DNA of 64,000 bases from Acidovorax sp. NO-1 (GCF_000238595.1 NZ_AGTS01000101.1:1-64000); one strand, 5' to 3'; shown: positions 53,476 through 63,527, counted from the stretch's first letter. Made by a program: numbers and translations. The notes: generated by a model from the sequence alone, not told the origin.

Positions 53476-54933
53476 TCAAGTCCTCACAAAGATCACACGC
53501 GGCAGCGTGGCGCTGCGTTGCACGCCGTCGGATGCGGTCCAGTGCACCGTCTCTTGCACAGCTTCATCCACCACGGCCTGCGCGGCCACGCTGGCCAGTT
53601 GCAGGTAGGCCACCAGCTCGCCCAGCCCCTGCTGCAGCGGACGCATGTGCAGCAACTCACCCAGGCTGACCTGGGCCCGCGTTTGCAGCGCTTGCCGCAC
53701 ATGGGCAGCCAGCGCGGCCTTGTCCACCCGCACCTGGGTAAAGAGCGCCGCAGCGTCCACCCCAGCGTCGCCTACCTGCACGGGAGCATCGTTCAGCGCT
53801 ACGGCGGCCGCAGGGCGAAACAGCGGGCGCTCCAGGGGTAACTGCACGGCGGGGTGCAGGGCGTCCACGCCGAACACCTCGCCGGGCGGGGGTGCATCGC
53901 GCAGCGCCACGGCCCGCGCTTCGATGCCGTGAAGCAGCTCCATGATGCGGCGGTTCTCCAGCCAGGCCTGGTCGTCCAGAAACCGGCGCAACTGCTGCGA
54001 CAACTGGGCCACCGTGCGCTGGGCGTGTTCGCCCGCCTCCAGCCAGTCGTAGTGCACGCGGCGCAGCCGTGCATCGGGGGCCAGTTGCGCCACCGGGTCG
54101 AGGGCCAGCACGTGGTCGAGCAGCGCGCTCAGTTGCTCTTGCCGCGCCTGCGACATGAGGAATTCCCAGAACGCCCGAAAGCTCTTGCCCTGGTCGGATT
54201 CGGCAATGGCGTCGCGCTCGCCCAGGATTTCGCGCAGCAGCGCACCCCGGCCCTGCGTGGGGCCACCATCCCACAGTGCGATGCGTTCGCGCACCTTGCG
54301 GTCGAGCTGGCGAAAGTTGTGCTCCACCTCCCGAAAATCGCCCAGCAGCTCGCGCGCCAGGCTGGTGAACTGCTGGAACCGGTCTTTGAGCGCGGTGTCG
54401 TCCAGCAGCGGCATGTGTCCGCCCAGCACCTGGGCGATTTCCGCGTCGATGGCATCGCGGCGCTTGTGCAGTTCAGCGATGCGGGTCTCGGGGTTGGTGT
54501 CGGTGCCTTCGCTCATTTGCTGCAGCAGCGCAAACAGCGTGAGCAGGCGCGATTCGGTGCCCACAAAGCTGCGCTCTGTCAGGCTGGCCAGCCAGGTCAA
54601 GGCCCGCTCGGTGGCGGGGGTGAGGTCGAACTGCGGCTCGTCCGTGCCCGGGGGGTAGAACTTGCGCAGCCAGCCCTTGTCGTGCGCGGCCCAGTCGTTC
54701 AGATAGTCCAGCGCCGACCGGGGGAAGGCCTGCTCGCCCAGGCGTTCACGCAGATCGTAAAGCGTGTCGTTCAGCGCCTCCACCAGGTTGGCCTGCGCCA
54801 TGGAGCGCACATTCGGCGCAATGAAAACGCGGTGCAGAAAACTGGCCACCAACGGCGCATGCTCGGCCACCAGCAGCCGCCAGGCGGGGTGCTGGCGGCG
54901 CATTTGGTGCAGCGTGGTGTAGTCCAGATCCAT
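53476..54933 (-). CDS. jetA: Wadjet protein JetA (DUF3375, MukF-like kleisin)
   Basis: A 485-residue DUF3375 protein, the kleisin-like subunit of Wadjet. It starts MDLDYTTLHQMRRQHPAWRLLVAEHAPLVASFLHRVF, with WLRKFYPPGTDEPQFDLTPATERALTWL, coiled-coil region and a C-terminal domain ending LPRVIFVRT. The longer frame to 55020 is rejected because its extra residues come from a dispersed CTTCGACAGGCTCAG-type repeat. It is the first gene of the jetABCD set and follows cobO by 176 bp, the largest gap in this part of the operon, where a defence-specific promoter could lie. Confidence 0.92.
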   Translation of the reverse strand: MDLDYTTLHQMRRQHPAWRLLVAEHAPLVASFLHRVFIAPNVRSMAQANLVEALNDTLYDLRERLGEQAFPRSALDYLNDWAAHDKGWLRKFYPPGTDEPQFDLTPATERALTWLASLTERSFVGTESRLLTLFALLQQMSEGTDTNPETRIAELHKRRDAIDAEIAQVLGGHMPLLDDTALKDRFQQFTSLARELLGDFREVEHNFRQLDRKVRERIALWDGGPTQGRGALLREILGERDAIAESDQGKSFRAFWEFLMSQARQEQLSALLDHVLALDPVAQLAPDARLRRVHYDWLEAGEHAQRTVAQLSQQLRRFLDDQAWLENRRIMELLHGIEARAVALRDAPPPGEVFGVDALHPAVQLPLERPLFRPAAAVALNDAPVQVGDAGVDAAALFTQVRVDKAALAAHVRQALQTRAQVSLGELLHMRPLQQGLGELVAYLQLASVAAQAVVDEAVQETVHWTASDGVQRSATLPRVIFVRT

Positions 54934-54980
54934 GCGAAGTTTGAAGAAGGGTCGGGGGCTTTGCACGAGCGGCGCCCAGG

Positions 54981-55004
54981 CTTCGACAGGCTCAGCCCGA
55001 CCGG
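54981..55004. repeat. dispersed CTTCGACAGGCTCAGCCCGA-type element between cobO and jetA
   Basis: CTTCGACAGGCTCAGCCCGA followed by CCGG belongs to a short repeat seen widely in GC-rich proteobacteria (recalled, not searched). It lies in the 176-bp gap upstream of jetA, next to the presumed insertion junction. No other structure or ribosome site is obvious in the gap. Confidence 0.55.
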
Positions 55005-55109
55005 TAGTGGGTGTCGACAATGCGCCAGGTCGATACCGGGCGTGTTCGCCGCACCTTCACAAAGCGGGCAACACAGTCAGGCCGCATTGTCGGCCATGCG
55101 CGCGCCCCT

Positions 55110-55679
55110 TTAGTCCTCAATACCGCGCTGCGCGGGAATGCCCGCCTTGAACGCGTGCTTGACCATCTGCATTTCGGTCACGGTGTCGGCCAGTTCGATG
55201 ATCTCGGGCGGGCAGCGGCGGCCGGTGAGGCACACATGCACGTCCTTGGGCCGCTCGCGCAGGGTCTGCAGCACGCCGTCCAGCGGCAGCCAGCCGTAAA
55301 TCAGCGGGTAGGTGATCTCGTCGAGCACCACCAGAAAGTGCTCGCCCGACAGGATGGCGGCGCGCGCCTTCTCCCAGCCGTCGCGCGCGAGCTGGGCAGA
55401 GTGCTCCAGGTCCTTGCTCTTCCAGCTGAAGCCGTCGCCCAGCCCCTCGATGGGCAGGCCAATCTGCTCGAACATGCGGTGCTCGCCAAAGCGTGCGGTG
55501 GGCACCTTCATGAACTGGAAAATCTTCACGGCCTTGCCCCGGCCGTGCGCGCGCAGCGCCAGGCCAAAGGCGGCCGTGCTTTTGCCCTTGCCATCGCCGG
55601 TGTTGACGATGACGATGCCCCGGCGTTCGCCCTCGGGCTTTTCGTAGCGTTTTTCGGTGGGCGGGGTTTCGATCTGCAT
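55110..55679 (-). CDS. cobO: cob(I)yrinic acid a,c-diamide adenosyltransferase CobO
   Basis: A 189-residue P-loop corrinoid adenosyltransferase (CobA/BtuR/CobO family) that attaches the 5'-deoxyadenosyl ligand. The ATP site [49 protein letters not shown] and [20 protein letters not shown] are intact. ATG 55679 gives [12 protein letters not shown]; the longer frame would enter the cobN-like gene. It follows the CobN-like gene by 29 bases and precedes jetA. Confidence 0.95.
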   Translation of the reverse strand: MQIETPPTEKRYEKPEGERRGIVIVNTGDGKGKSTAAFGLALRAHGRGKAVKIFQFMKVPTARFGEHRMFEQIGLPIEGLGDGFSWKSKDLEHSAQLARDGWEKARAAILSGEHFLVVLDEITYPLIYGWLPLDGVLQTLRERPKDVHVCLTGRRCPPEIIELADTVTEMQMVKHAFKAGIPAQRGIED

Positions 55680-55708
55680 GGTGTCGATTCTTTCAGAGAG
55701 GCCGGGCA

Positions 55709-58700
55709 TCACACGCCGGCCGGTTGCAAAGGGGAAGACAGCGAGGACGGACGGCGCGCCTGCCACGCGGCGCCCGCCATCGCCACCAGGGCCATGACCA
55801 GCAGGGCCACGATGCCCGCCATGCGCTCCACGGGGCTGGGCTCGGTGGCGCTGTCAGAAGGGGCTGGCTCGGGCTGCCGCTCCAGCAACACGCCCATGGT
55901 AGGCACGGCGGGCGCGGAAGGTGGTGCTTCTGCCTGGGCGGGCGGCGCGGGCAGGTCAGCGGCGGGGGGCGCGGGCTGTGGCACTGCCAGGGCTGGCGAC
56001 TGCGGCGCAGCAATGGCCATGCCAGCAGCTGGGGTCAGCTCTACGGCCTCACCACGTGCCGCTCGCTCCACCCAGCGGCGCACGCTGGGCAGTTCGGCCG
56101 CCAGCGGCGCGGCACGCGTCAGTTCCTGGTACATCTGTGCCAGTTGTTTTTGCGTGTCGGCATCGGCCTGCCAATAGCCCTGGCGCTGCGCCTGCACCAG
56201 GCGCTCCAGCGACTGGGCGTAGGCCTGTGGATGTTCTTTCAGCCACTCGGGCAGGCCCAGCTGGTGCTTGTCGCGCACCAGCACGTCGTAGAAGCTTTGC
56301 CAATGGTCGCTGCGCACCGTGTCGGGCGCCACGGCCTGCCAGCCCCAGGCGAACTGCACGGCCTTGAGCACCTGCAGCGTGCCCGAATAGCCCTCGGCCT
56401 TCTGCGCCTGGAGCCAACCCGGGTGCAGGTAGCGCGACTGCATCTCCAGCGCAATGGCGCGCTGTGCAGTTTCGGTGGTGGGCTCACTCACATCCCGCAG
56501 CTGGGCCACATGCAGCTCCAGCCCCTGCGGCCGGCCGGCCACACGGGCTGCGGCCGACAGGCCACCCAGGTACTGGAACGGGTCGTCCGAGCTGACCATA
56601 GCGTACAGGTTCGAGCTGCGCGACAGGATGGCTGCGTCGGTGCGGCGCAGGTGCGCTCCCAGCGCCTTCGCCGCCGTGCCGCCCGCAACCCCCGTCACCG
56701 GCTCGCCCTCCAGATAAGGCTGGCTCATCCGCTCGAGGAACATCTGGCCCAAGCGCGCATCGTTGGTTTGCAGGCCGTCGCTTTGCACCGCGTCGGACAG
56801 GCCGGTGCCATAGTCGCCCACCGCATTGCCGAACGAGCGCACGCGCGCCAGTTGCTCGGCCTGCGCGCGGGGCACGCCCTGCTTGCGCAGCTCCTGGCCG
56901 ATCTGCGCGGTGGTGCGCGCGATCACATTGCCGGGCTCGGCCGTGGCGGCCTGGGCCACCGCACGGTCCAGCAAGCCCATCAGCGCGGGGAACTGGTCGC
57001 GGTAGGAGCCGGTGATGCTCATGAGCACATCGACGCGCGGGCGCTTGAGCTCATCGGCGGCAATGGTCTCCACGCGCACCGGGCGGCCCGAGTCGTCCCA
57101 CACCGGGCGCATGCCCAGCGCCACAAGCGCCTGCGCTTCCATGATGCCCTGGTGGCGCAGCGTTTCGCCCGCCCACAGCGACAGCGCCATACGCTCTGGC
57201 GCCCGGCCACCATGGCGCGCCTGGTAGTCCTTGAACCAGTCGTTGAACAAGGTCTGCGCCACGGCATAGGCCTGGCGCGTGGGCAGGCGGCTCGGGTCCA
57301 GCCCCGTGAGGTTGCGGCCTGTGGGCAGGCTGTCGGGGTTGCGGATGGGGTCGCCGCCGTAGGCTGCGGGCAGGAAGCGGCCCTCCAGCCCCGCGAGCAG
57401 GCCGGGCATTTCGCCTTCGGTGGCCAGCAAGCGCTCCAGCTCCTGCGCGCGTTGCGCAAGCTGCAGCAGCGCGGGCGTGTCGATGGGTTTGCGCGCGGCG
57501 CGGTTGGGCACATGGTCTTCGGCGCGCACCAAGCCGTCTTGTGCTGGCGACGCGTCAGGCGGCACGGGGCGCAGGTCCAGCACGCTGGCGGCCTGCGCAT
57601 CGGTCAGCGCCACTTCCAGCCAGCGCGCGGGGCGTGCAGCCAGCACCGCGTCGTGCTTGATCAGGAAGGCTTCGTCGATGTCTTCGCCCAGCGCCTCGAT
57701 CAGCGGCTTGCGCAGCGCCTGCAGGATGGTCTCGCGCCGCTGCTCGGGCGCGGGCACGCGGCCGAACACGGCCAGGCCCTTGGGCTGCGAGCTTTGCGCG
57801 AGCTGGTCCAGGTAGGGGTGCAGGATTTCAAGAAAGCCGTGGAAGTCGGCCGCGATGCGCTCGGCGCTCCAGCCCAGGTCGCGGTGCAGCTGGTGCTCCA
57901 CAAACTGCGCCACCAGCTGCTTTTCGAGCGCGCGGCGCGTGGGGCCTTCGTCCACGGTTTCCCATTCGTGCATCACCTCGTGCATGTGGGCCATGCGCGC
58001 CTCGAAGCCCGCCGGGGCAAACACCGGCGTGCGGTGGCTCACCAGCACGGCGCGGCCCCGGCGCTTGGCGGTGAGGGCCTCGCCCAGGTTGTCCACGATG
58101 TAGGGATAGACCACGGGCAGGTCGCCCAGGGGCAGCAGCGCGTCGTCGTGCACATCCAGCGCGCGCGCCTTGCCGCCCGCCCATTCCTGCGTGCCGTGGG
58201 TGCCGAAGTGGATGAGCGCGTCGGCCTCCAACTGCGCCCACAGGTACACGGACAGGTAGTGGTGCGACAACGGCGCCTTGGACTTGTGCATGAACGGGTT
58301 CTGGCCCAGGCGCAGCGTTTCTTCGCGCGGGGGCTGGGGCAATACCGAGAGCTTGCCCACCTGCAGACGCGGGATGGCGAACACTTTTTCGCCCTGCCAC
58401 TCGACCACGTAACGGCTCTTTTCGGGCGTGCCCCAGTGCGCGTTCATGCGCTCGCGCACGGCCTTTGGCAGCGTGGCCAGGTGCTGCTCATAACGCGCCA
58501 GCGGCAGCGCGGCGGCCTGGTCGTTTTGCAGCAGCGCGCGCACATCGGCGCCGGGGTAATACGCGGCGAGCAGCGGCTTGAGCCCATCGATCCAGCCCTG
58601 CTCGGGCACCTGCTGTGTGCGGTAGCCCGCCTGGGCCAGGCCGCCCGAAACCTGCTCTAGGCTGCGCGGCACGTTGAGGAACGAGGCGCCGAAGTTGGTG

Positions 58701-59926
58701 CCACCCGGCGGGTAGTTGTAGACCATGGCCACCAGGCGCTTGTCGGCGGCGGGTTTGGTCTGCAGCGCGATCAGGCGCCGCGCCTTCGCGGCCACGGCCT
58801 GGGCCTGGCGCTCGATGAGGCGGAAGTCTTGCCCCTCGGCGCCGTGGGCAGCGACCAGGACCGGGTCGATGGCGCCTGCCGCCTCAGGCTGCGCTAGGTA
58901 GAACGGCACATCGGACAGCGACAGGCCCGTGTCGCTGGCTTCCCACGCTGCCGCATCGCCTGCCCGGTAAGGCTGCGTGCCCAACAGCGGCACGCCCCAG
59001 CGGGCCAGCAGCGGCTGCAGCGCAGCGGCCTGGGGCACAAGCTGGTGCAGCACCAGGACCGAGGCATGCAGGCGGCCCGGGCCGGTGCCGCTTTCGGGGG
59101 GCAGCTCCAGCACCTCGGCCAGCGTCTGCGCCGTGACCTGCTGGCCAAAGGCCGCATAGGCGAACAGGCCTTGCTGGCGGAAGGTGCGCAGCCAGGCATC
59201 GAGCCATTCGGTGCTGCCATCGACAAAATGGTGGCGGTGCACCAGCACGGCCACGACCGGCAGGCTCCGCAGTGCCGGCTCACCCTGGCGCCAGGCCTCC
59301 AGCGCGGCGGCGTTGGGCAGCAGGCGGGGCGCATCGGGGTGGTAGATGCCCCGAGGGGGCAGGATGTCGGGCGCGGGCAAGGCGGACATGGCAGCACCCG
59401 CCACGGTGGCCCGCGCTAGGGCGATGGCGTTCTTCAGATTGCGCGGGCCGCCCGCCTGCAGGTAAGCCACCATGCGGGCGGGAGCCTCCAGCGCAGACAG
59501 GTCAACAGCCGGTGTGCCCGCAGGCACCCAGACCACGCGGCCCGGGGCGCTTGCGGCACGGGCATCGAGCTGAGCGCCCACCATGCGGCGCAGGCGCGCC
59601 TCCACGCTGGCGTGCGGAGCATCCACCCACACCATGGCGGCGCCCGCCAGAGCGCGCTCCAGCTTCTGGGCCTGGGCCGCGTCCAGTACCGCCGGGCCGG
59701 CCAGCGGGTAGTCGATGTGCACAAAGCCCAGGCCCGCGTCGGAGGCCAGGCGCAGCACCATGGCCGTGCGCGGGGTGGTGGTGATGTCGGACGTGAGCCA
59801 GAGCAGCACCGGCGCTGTTTTATCGGCGCCGCCCGCTGCCAAGGCTTTCTCAGCCTGGACGGCATGCACCAGCGGCGCAGCCAGCAGCAGGCACCACAGT
59901 GCCGCGCGCAAGATCAGTGTCTTCAT
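55709..59926 (-). CDS. CobN-like chelatase-family protein, exported and membrane-anchored
   Basis: A 1405-residue protein of the CobN/ChlH large-subunit family ([127 protein letters not shown]). Unlike cytoplasmic CobN it begins with a clear signal peptide ([22 protein letters not shown]) and ends with a Pro/Ala linker and a transmembrane helix ([20 protein letters not shown]) plus a basic tail, so the body should be periplasmic. It overlaps an ExbD-like gene by four bases. This plan resembles HmuS-type proteins rather than cobalt-inserting CobN, and no CobS/CobT-type ATPases are in the window. Confidence 0.9.
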   Translation of the reverse strand: MKTLILRAALWCLLLAAPLVHAVQAEKALAAGGADKTAPVLLWLTSDITTTPRTAMVLRLASDAGLGFVHIDYPLAGPAVLDAAQAQKLERALAGAAMVWVDAPHASVEARLRRMVGAQLDARAASAPGRVVWVPAGTPAVDLSALEAPARMVAYLQAGGPRNLKNAIALARATVAGAAMSALPAPDILPPRGIYHPDAPRLLPNAAALEAWRQGEPALRSLPVVAVLVHRHHFVDGSTEWLDAWLRTFRQQGLFAYAAFGQQVTAQTLAEVLELPPESGTGPGRLHASVLVLHQLVPQAAALQPLLARWGVPLLGTQPYRAGDAAAWEASDTGLSLSDVPFYLAQPEAAGAIDPVLVAAHGAEGQDFRLIERQAQAVAAKARRLIALQTKPAADKRLVAMVYNYPPGGTNFGASFLNVPRSLEQVSGGLAQAGYRTQQVPEQGWIDGLKPLLAAYYPGADVRALLQNDQAAALPLARYEQHLATLPKAVRERMNAHWGTPEKSRYVVEWQGEKVFAIPRLQVGKLSVLPQPPREETLRLGQNPFMHKSKAPLSHHYLSVYLWAQLEADALIHFGTHGTQEWAGGKARALDVHDDALLPLGDLPVVYPYIVDNLGEALTAKRRGRAVLVSHRTPVFAPAGFEARMAHMHEVMHEWETVDEGPTRRALEKQLVAQFVEHQLHRDLGWSAERIAADFHGFLEILHPYLDQLAQSSQPKGLAVFGRVPAPEQRRETILQALRKPLIEALGEDIDEAFLIKHDAVLAARPARWLEVALTDAQAASVLDLRPVPPDASPAQDGLVRAEDHVPNRAARKPIDTPALLQLAQRAQELERLLATEGEMPGLLAGLEGRFLPAAYGGDPIRNPDSLPTGRNLTGLDPSRLPTRQAYAVAQTLFNDWFKDYQARHGGRAPERMALSLWAGETLRHQGIMEAQALVALGMRPVWDDSGRPVRVETIAADELKRPRVDVLMSITGSYRDQFPALMGLLDRAVAQAATAEPGNVIARTTAQIGQELRKQGVPRAQAEQLARVRSFGNAVGDYGTGLSDAVQSDGLQTNDARLGQMFLERMSQPYLEGEPVTGVAGGTAAKALGAHLRRTDAAILSRSSNLYAMVSSDDPFQYLGGLSAAARVAGRPQGLELHVAQLRDVSEPTTETAQRAIALEMQSRYLHPGWLQAQKAEGYSGTLQVLKAVQFAWGWQAVAPDTVRSDHWQSFYDVLVRDKHQLGLPEWLKEHPQAYAQSLERLVQAQRQGYWQADADTQKQLAQMYQELTRAAPLAAELPSVRRWVERAARGEAVELTPAAGMAIAAPQSPALAVPQPAPPAADLPAPPAQAEAPPSAPAVPTMGVLLERQPEPAPSDSATEPSPVERMAGIVALLVMALVAMAGAAWQARRPSSLSSPLQPAGV

Positions 59927-60309
59927 GGCTTGGCGGGTGCCGGCGTGGCGGAGCCACCCGCGCCACCGGCCGAAGCTCCAGCTGGAGCAGCGCCCGTTTC
60001 AGGGATGTAGACGATATTGCCGTCTTCCAGCTTGTAGGCCACGCCCGCACGCACGCCCTGCCCTTGCGCTGCGCTGCCAGCGCCCTTGAAGCGCACTTCC
60101 TTGCCCTGCTCGCGCACGACCACTTCCATGTCGGGCTGGCCCGCATTACGGATGATGCTCACGCTTTCATTGGCACTCGTCTGGCTTTGCACGGCCACGG
60201 CCGTGAGCAGTGCCACCACCAGCACCAGGAACACGTCCACCAGGTTCACGGCCGACAGCATCGGATCGTCATCGTCCTCGGCGAGGACGCTTAGGTGCTT
60301 CAAGGTCAT
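59923..60309 (-). CDS. DUF2149 / ExbD-TolR-like membrane protein
   Basis: A 128-residue protein with one N-terminal transmembrane helix DPMLSAVNLVDVFLVLVVALLTAVA. The aspartate in NLVDVFLVLV sits where ExbD, TolR and MotB carry their proton-coupling Asp. The periplasmic part contains DMEVVVREQGKEVRFKGAG and a Gly/Ala/Pro tail. The opening AEDDDDPM and this helix fit DUF2149. It overlaps both the ExbB-like and CobN-like genes by four bases, so the three should form one complex. Confidence 0.85.
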   Translation of the reverse strand: MTLKHLSVLAEDDDDPMLSAVNLVDVFLVLVVALLTAVAVQSQTSANESVSIIRNAGQPDMEVVVREQGKEVRFKGAGSAAQGQGVRAGVAYKLEDGNIVYIPETGAAPAGASAGGAGGSATPAPAKP

Positions 60310-60773
60310 TGCGCCACCCCGCGCTCCTTGCGCACCACCAGCAGCTCGGCCAGCAGCCAGCGGCGGCGCACCGAGTACACCACCAGGCCCACCGACGCAG
60401 CCGCTAGCGCCAGCACCACGCCCGCAAAGGCGCCGCTGAAAACGGCGAGGGCCTGCTGGCCGTTGCCCGCCGCCACGCTCTGCAGCGCAGGGCCCAGCGG
60501 GATCATCGTGGCGATCAGCCCCAGCATGGGCGACAGACGGCTGAGCAGGCGCACGGGCTCCACCTGGCGCACTAGTTGCAGTTCCAGCTCTTCCATCGAC
60601 AAACCCGGAGCCACGCGCAGCGAACGGTACTGCGGCTGGCGCCAGCGCTGCCACGCCTCCATGAGCGTGGCGCCGCCCGACCACAACGCGTAGACAAACG
60701 CCAGCCCCACCAGCACCAGCACCGGCCACAGCAACGACTGCGCGACCTGCGAAAAACCCGATTCGATGTTCAT
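60306..60773 (-). CDS. MotA/TolQ/ExbB-family proton channel protein
   Basis: A 155-residue membrane protein with three helices (LLWPVLVLVGLAFVYALW; LSPMLGLIATMIPLGPALQSV; VFSGAFAGVVLALAAASVGLVVYSV), the second and third being the MotA/TolQ/ExbB core (LSPMLGLIATMIPLGPAL then FAGVVLALAAASVGL). It is the ExbB half of an ExbB/ExbD-like pair with the DUF2149 protein. It starts 29 bases after btuD and overlaps the next gene by four bases. Confidence 0.88.
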   Translation of the reverse strand: MNIESGFSQVAQSLLWPVLVLVGLAFVYALWSGGATLMEAWQRWRQPQYRSLRVAPGLSMEELELQLVRQVEPVRLLSRLSPMLGLIATMIPLGPALQSVAAGNGQQALAVFSGAFAGVVLALAAASVGLVVYSVRRRWLLAELLVVRKERGVAQ

Positions 60774-60802
60774 GCTTCCACTCCCTCAATCCATGTGTTG
60801 TT

Positions 60803-61597
60803 TCATTGGCTGTGCTTGCGCTGCATCGATGGCAGCGCCATCCACATGCCATCCAGATGCCGCACGTGGATGCGGTGATCAAACACGCTCTCCAGCGCCG
60901 CGTGCGTGGCGGGTGCATCGCAGGCGCCCTGGTGCAGCACGCGGCCCTGTGCCATCACCACCATGTCGTCGGCCTGCAGCGCGAGCGACACCTCGTGCAG
61001 CACGCTGACCACCGTGCCGCCCGCATCGACCAGCGCGCGCATGGTGTGCAGCCAGTCGGTCTGGTGCGGCGGGTCGAGGTTGGCCAGGGGTTCGTCCATC
61101 AGCAGCACTCGCGCCTGCACGGCGAGGGCGCGGGCCAGCAGCACGCGCTGGCGCTCGCCGCCCGACAGCTGCGACAGCGGGCGGTGGCGCCAGTCCCAAG
61201 CCTGGGTGGTGCGCAGCGCCTGCTCGACGGCGGCATGGTCGGCAGCACTTGGCGGGGCCAGCCAGGGCTGGTGCGGCAGACGGCCCAGCATGGCCACGTC
61301 GTAGCTCGTGAGGTCGTCGGCCGAGCCTTCGTTCTGCCCCAGCCAGGCGAGCTGGCGGGCGCGTTCGCGAGCCGGGATCTGCGCCAGCGGGCGGCCCAGC
61401 AATTGCACCTCGCCCTGCACGGCTGCGCGCGGCAGCAGGCCCGCCAGCACCTTGAGCAAGGTGGACTTGCCCGCACCGTTGGGGCCGACGATGCTGGTCC
61501 AGCGCCCGGCGGGCAGTTGCAGGTCAATGCCCTGCAATATCAAGCGGTTTCCGATGCTTGCGCCTATCTGGCTTGCCTTGATAGCTATTGAATTCAT
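60803..61597 (-). CDS. btuD: cobalamin/iron-siderophore ABC transporter ATPase (BtuD-like)
   Basis: A 264-residue ABC ATPase: Walker A VGPNGAGKSTLLKVLAG, Q-loop LGQNEGSADD, signature LSQLSGGERQRVLLARALA, Walker B VLLMDEPLANLDPPHQ and the switch histidine in VSVLHEVSLAL. The FecE/BtuD subfamily and position beside btuC, btuF and cob genes point to corrinoid uptake. It overlaps the btuC stop. The N-terminus (MNSIAIKASQIGASIG) is encoded by a palindromic repeat copy. Confidence 0.9.
   Translation of the reverse strand: MNSIAIKASQIGASIGNRLILQGIDLQLPAGRWTSIVGPNGAGKSTLLKVLAGLLPRAAVQGEVQLLGRPLAQIPARERARQLAWLGQNEGSADDLTSYDVAMLGRLPHQPWLAPPSAADHAAVEQALRTTQAWDWRHRPLSQLSGGERQRVLLARALAVQARVLLMDEPLANLDPPHQTDWLHTMRALVDAGGTVVSVLHEVSLALQADDMVVMAQGRVLHQGACDAPATHAALESVFDHRIHVRHLDGMWMALPSMQRKHSQ
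61536..61597 (-). repeat. palindromic repeat copy at the start of btuD
   Basis: On the minus strand ATGAATTCAATAGCTATCAAGG, GATAGGCGCAAGC and CGCTTGATATTG match the element. It contains the btuD start codon and encodes the first ~16 residues in the sense direction. Confidence 0.5.
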
Positions 61598-62628
61598 AGC
61601 GCACCGCCTTGCGATGTGCGCCGGTGCATGAGCCACAGCAGGTAGGTGCCGCCCAGGGCCGCCGTGAGCACACCCACGGGTAGCTCCTGCGGCGCGAGCA
61701 CCCAGCGCGCGAGGATGTCGGCCGCCATGAGCAGCACCGCGCCCATCAGGCTGGAGAGCACGATGTGCCGCTCGTGCGTCACGCGGACGATGGAGCGCAC
61801 CAGGTGCGGCGCGGCCAGCCCCACAAAGGCGATGAGCCCGGTCTGCGCCACCGCCGTGCCCGTGGCCAGCGCCATGGCGGCCACCAGCCCCACGCGCATG
61901 GGCATGAGCGGCAGGCCCAGGCTGGCGGCCGTGGCCTCGCCTAGCGTGAGGCCATCGAGCGCGCGCGCAAGCATCCAGGCCACCAGCGAGCACAGGGCCC
62001 ACACGGCTGCCATCAGCACGCAGGCCATCCAGCCCACAAAGGCGGTGCTGCCCAGCGTGAAGGCTTGCATGGCCTGAAGGATGTCGGGCGAGGCCAGCTC
62101 CACAAGGTCACGCACGGCCCCCAGCACCACGCCCACAATCACGCCCGCGAGCAGCAGGCGCAGCGTGTGCTGCACCCCGCGCGCGAGGATCAGCGTGAGC
62201 ACCACCGCCCCCGCCGCCCCCAGAAATGCCATGCCCGTGATGCCGATGCGGGCCATCCACTGCGCCGCCACCGGCGACACGCCGAACAGCGCCATCGCCA
62301 CGGCACCACCCAGCGCGGCGCCCGAGGCGCTGCCCAGCAGGTACGGATCGGCCAGCGGGTTGCGAAACAACCCCTGCGCCACCGCGCCCGACAGGCCCAG
62401 CAGCGCCCCCGCCAGCCACGCGCCCAACGTGCGCGGCAGGCGGATGTCCCACACGATCTGCCAAGCCACGGGGTCGCCGTGCATGCGCAGCACGCTGTCA
62501 AAACCCGTGCTGCCCACGCTGGCGCCACACAGGGCCAGCAAGACGCTGGCCAGCAGCAACCAGGCAGCGCACCACGCGGCGCGGCGGGTGGCGGAACTGG
62601 TAGGCACACCGATGGAAGCGCCGGTCAT
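61594..62628 (-). CDS. btuC: cobalamin ABC transporter permease (BtuC/FecCD family)
   Basis: A 344-residue permease with about ten helices: LASVLLALCGASVG, DIRLPRTLGAWLAGALLGLSGAVAQGLFRNPLADPYLLGSASGAALGG (FecCD signature), GVIVGVVLGAVRDLV and QTGLIAFVGLAAPHLVRSIVRVTHERHIVLSSLMGAVLLMAADILARW, the ATPase-coupling region. It overlaps btuF and btuD by four bases each, giving a compact BtuFCD set. A siderophore substrate is an alternative, but the cobalamin context favours corrinoid. Confidence 0.92.
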   Translation of the reverse strand: MTGASIGVPTSSATRRAAWCAAWLLLASVLLALCGASVGSTGFDSVLRMHGDPVAWQIVWDIRLPRTLGAWLAGALLGLSGAVAQGLFRNPLADPYLLGSASGAALGGAVAMALFGVSPVAAQWMARIGITGMAFLGAAGAVVLTLILARGVQHTLRLLLAGVIVGVVLGAVRDLVELASPDILQAMQAFTLGSTAFVGWMACVLMAAVWALCSLVAWMLARALDGLTLGEATAASLGLPLMPMRVGLVAAMALATGTAVAQTGLIAFVGLAAPHLVRSIVRVTHERHIVLSSLMGAVLLMAADILARWVLAPQELPVGVLTAALGGTYLLWLMHRRTSQGGAL

Positions 62629-63527
62629 GGGGCCTTTTCCACCAAGCAGCGTGCCATGATGCGCGCGGCTTCGGCCATGCGCGGCCCAGGGCGCACCACC
62701 ACATCGGAGTCGCCAGAACCAAACACGCACAGCCGGTTCTCGCGGATTGCGCGCATGGTGGCCCAGCCGGGGTACGGCACCATAGCCTGCATGCTGCGGT
62801 TGCCGATCATGATGATGTCGGGGTTGGCGCGCACGACGAACTCGGGGTTCAGGCGCGGAAACGGGCCCAGCGACGCGGGCACCACGTTGCGCACGCCCAG
62901 CCGGGTGAGCGATTCGCCAATGAACGAGGCCTCGCCTGCCGCATAAGGCCCACGGCTCACTTCAAAATACACGCGCGCGTTCTTTGCCTTGGGCGGCAGC
63001 GATTGCGCCGCTGCCAACACGCCCGCGTCGATCACGCGCCAGAGGCGGTCGGAGCCTTGCGCGCGGGGCACGCCCAGCAGGTCGCTCACGGTGCCCAGCA
63101 CGCGGCGCACGTCGGCATGCGTCTTCGGCTCCAGCTGCACCACCGTGAGGCCGAGCGCCTCCAGCCGGTCGCTGGCGCGCGAGCTGACGGACATGAGCAC
63201 AACGTCAGGCTTGAGTGCCACAACGGCCTCGATGCTCGGGTCCAGCCCGCCGCCCACCTTGGGCAACTTGCCAATCACCGCCTCCGGCCAGTTGGAATAG
63301 CGGTCCACACCCACCAACCGGTGACATTGCTCCAGCTCGCACACGCTTTCGGTCAACGACGGCAACAGGCTCACGATGCGCTGCGGCGGGCGCGGCAACG
63401 AGATCTCGCGGCCCTTGTCGTCCTTGATCTGCACCGGCTGCGCCTGGGCCAGCCCGGCCATGAGCAGGCCCAGCGCGATGAGGATGGCGATCACCCAGAG
63501 GATGCGGCGCACGGGGGTGGGTTTCAT
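62625..63527 (-). CDS. btuF: cobalamin-binding periplasmic protein BtuF
   Basis: A 300-residue exported binding protein: signal segment ILWVIAILIALGLLMAGLAQA, then RIVSLLPSLTESVCELEQCHRLVGVDRYSNWPE and VGGGLDPSIEAVVALKPDVVLMS, the helical-backbone-linker fold of BtuF-type proteins. It is the binding partner of the downstream btuC/btuD genes. The ATG overlaps the cobU stop by one base (TGATG). ATG 63527 is preferred because the longer frame places the leader internally. Confidence 0.9.
   Translation of the reverse strand: MKPTPVRRILWVIAILIALGLLMAGLAQAQPVQIKDDKGREISLPRPPQRIVSLLPSLTESVCELEQCHRLVGVDRYSNWPEAVIGKLPKVGGGLDPSIEAVVALKPDVVLMSVSSRASDRLEALGLTVVQLEPKTHADVRRVLGTVSDLLGVPRAQGSDRLWRVIDAGVLAAAQSLPPKAKNARVYFEVSRGPYAAGEASFIGESLTRLGVRNVVPASLGPFPRLNPEFVVRANPDIIMIGNRSMQAMVPYPGWATMRAIRENRLCVFGSGDSDVVVRPGPRMAEAARIMARCLVEKAP

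Noticed and set aside
54934-55020. N-terminal extension of JetA by 29 codons
   Set aside because: The extra codons are encoded by a dispersed CTTCGACAGGCTCAG-type repeat and precede the conserved DUF3375 start MDLDYTTL.
55724-58660. Long open frame on the plus strand opposite the CobN-like gene
   Set aside because: It mirrors the codon positions of the real gene, is rich in His/Arg/Gln as expected for antisense of GC-rich coding DNA, and shows no family motif.
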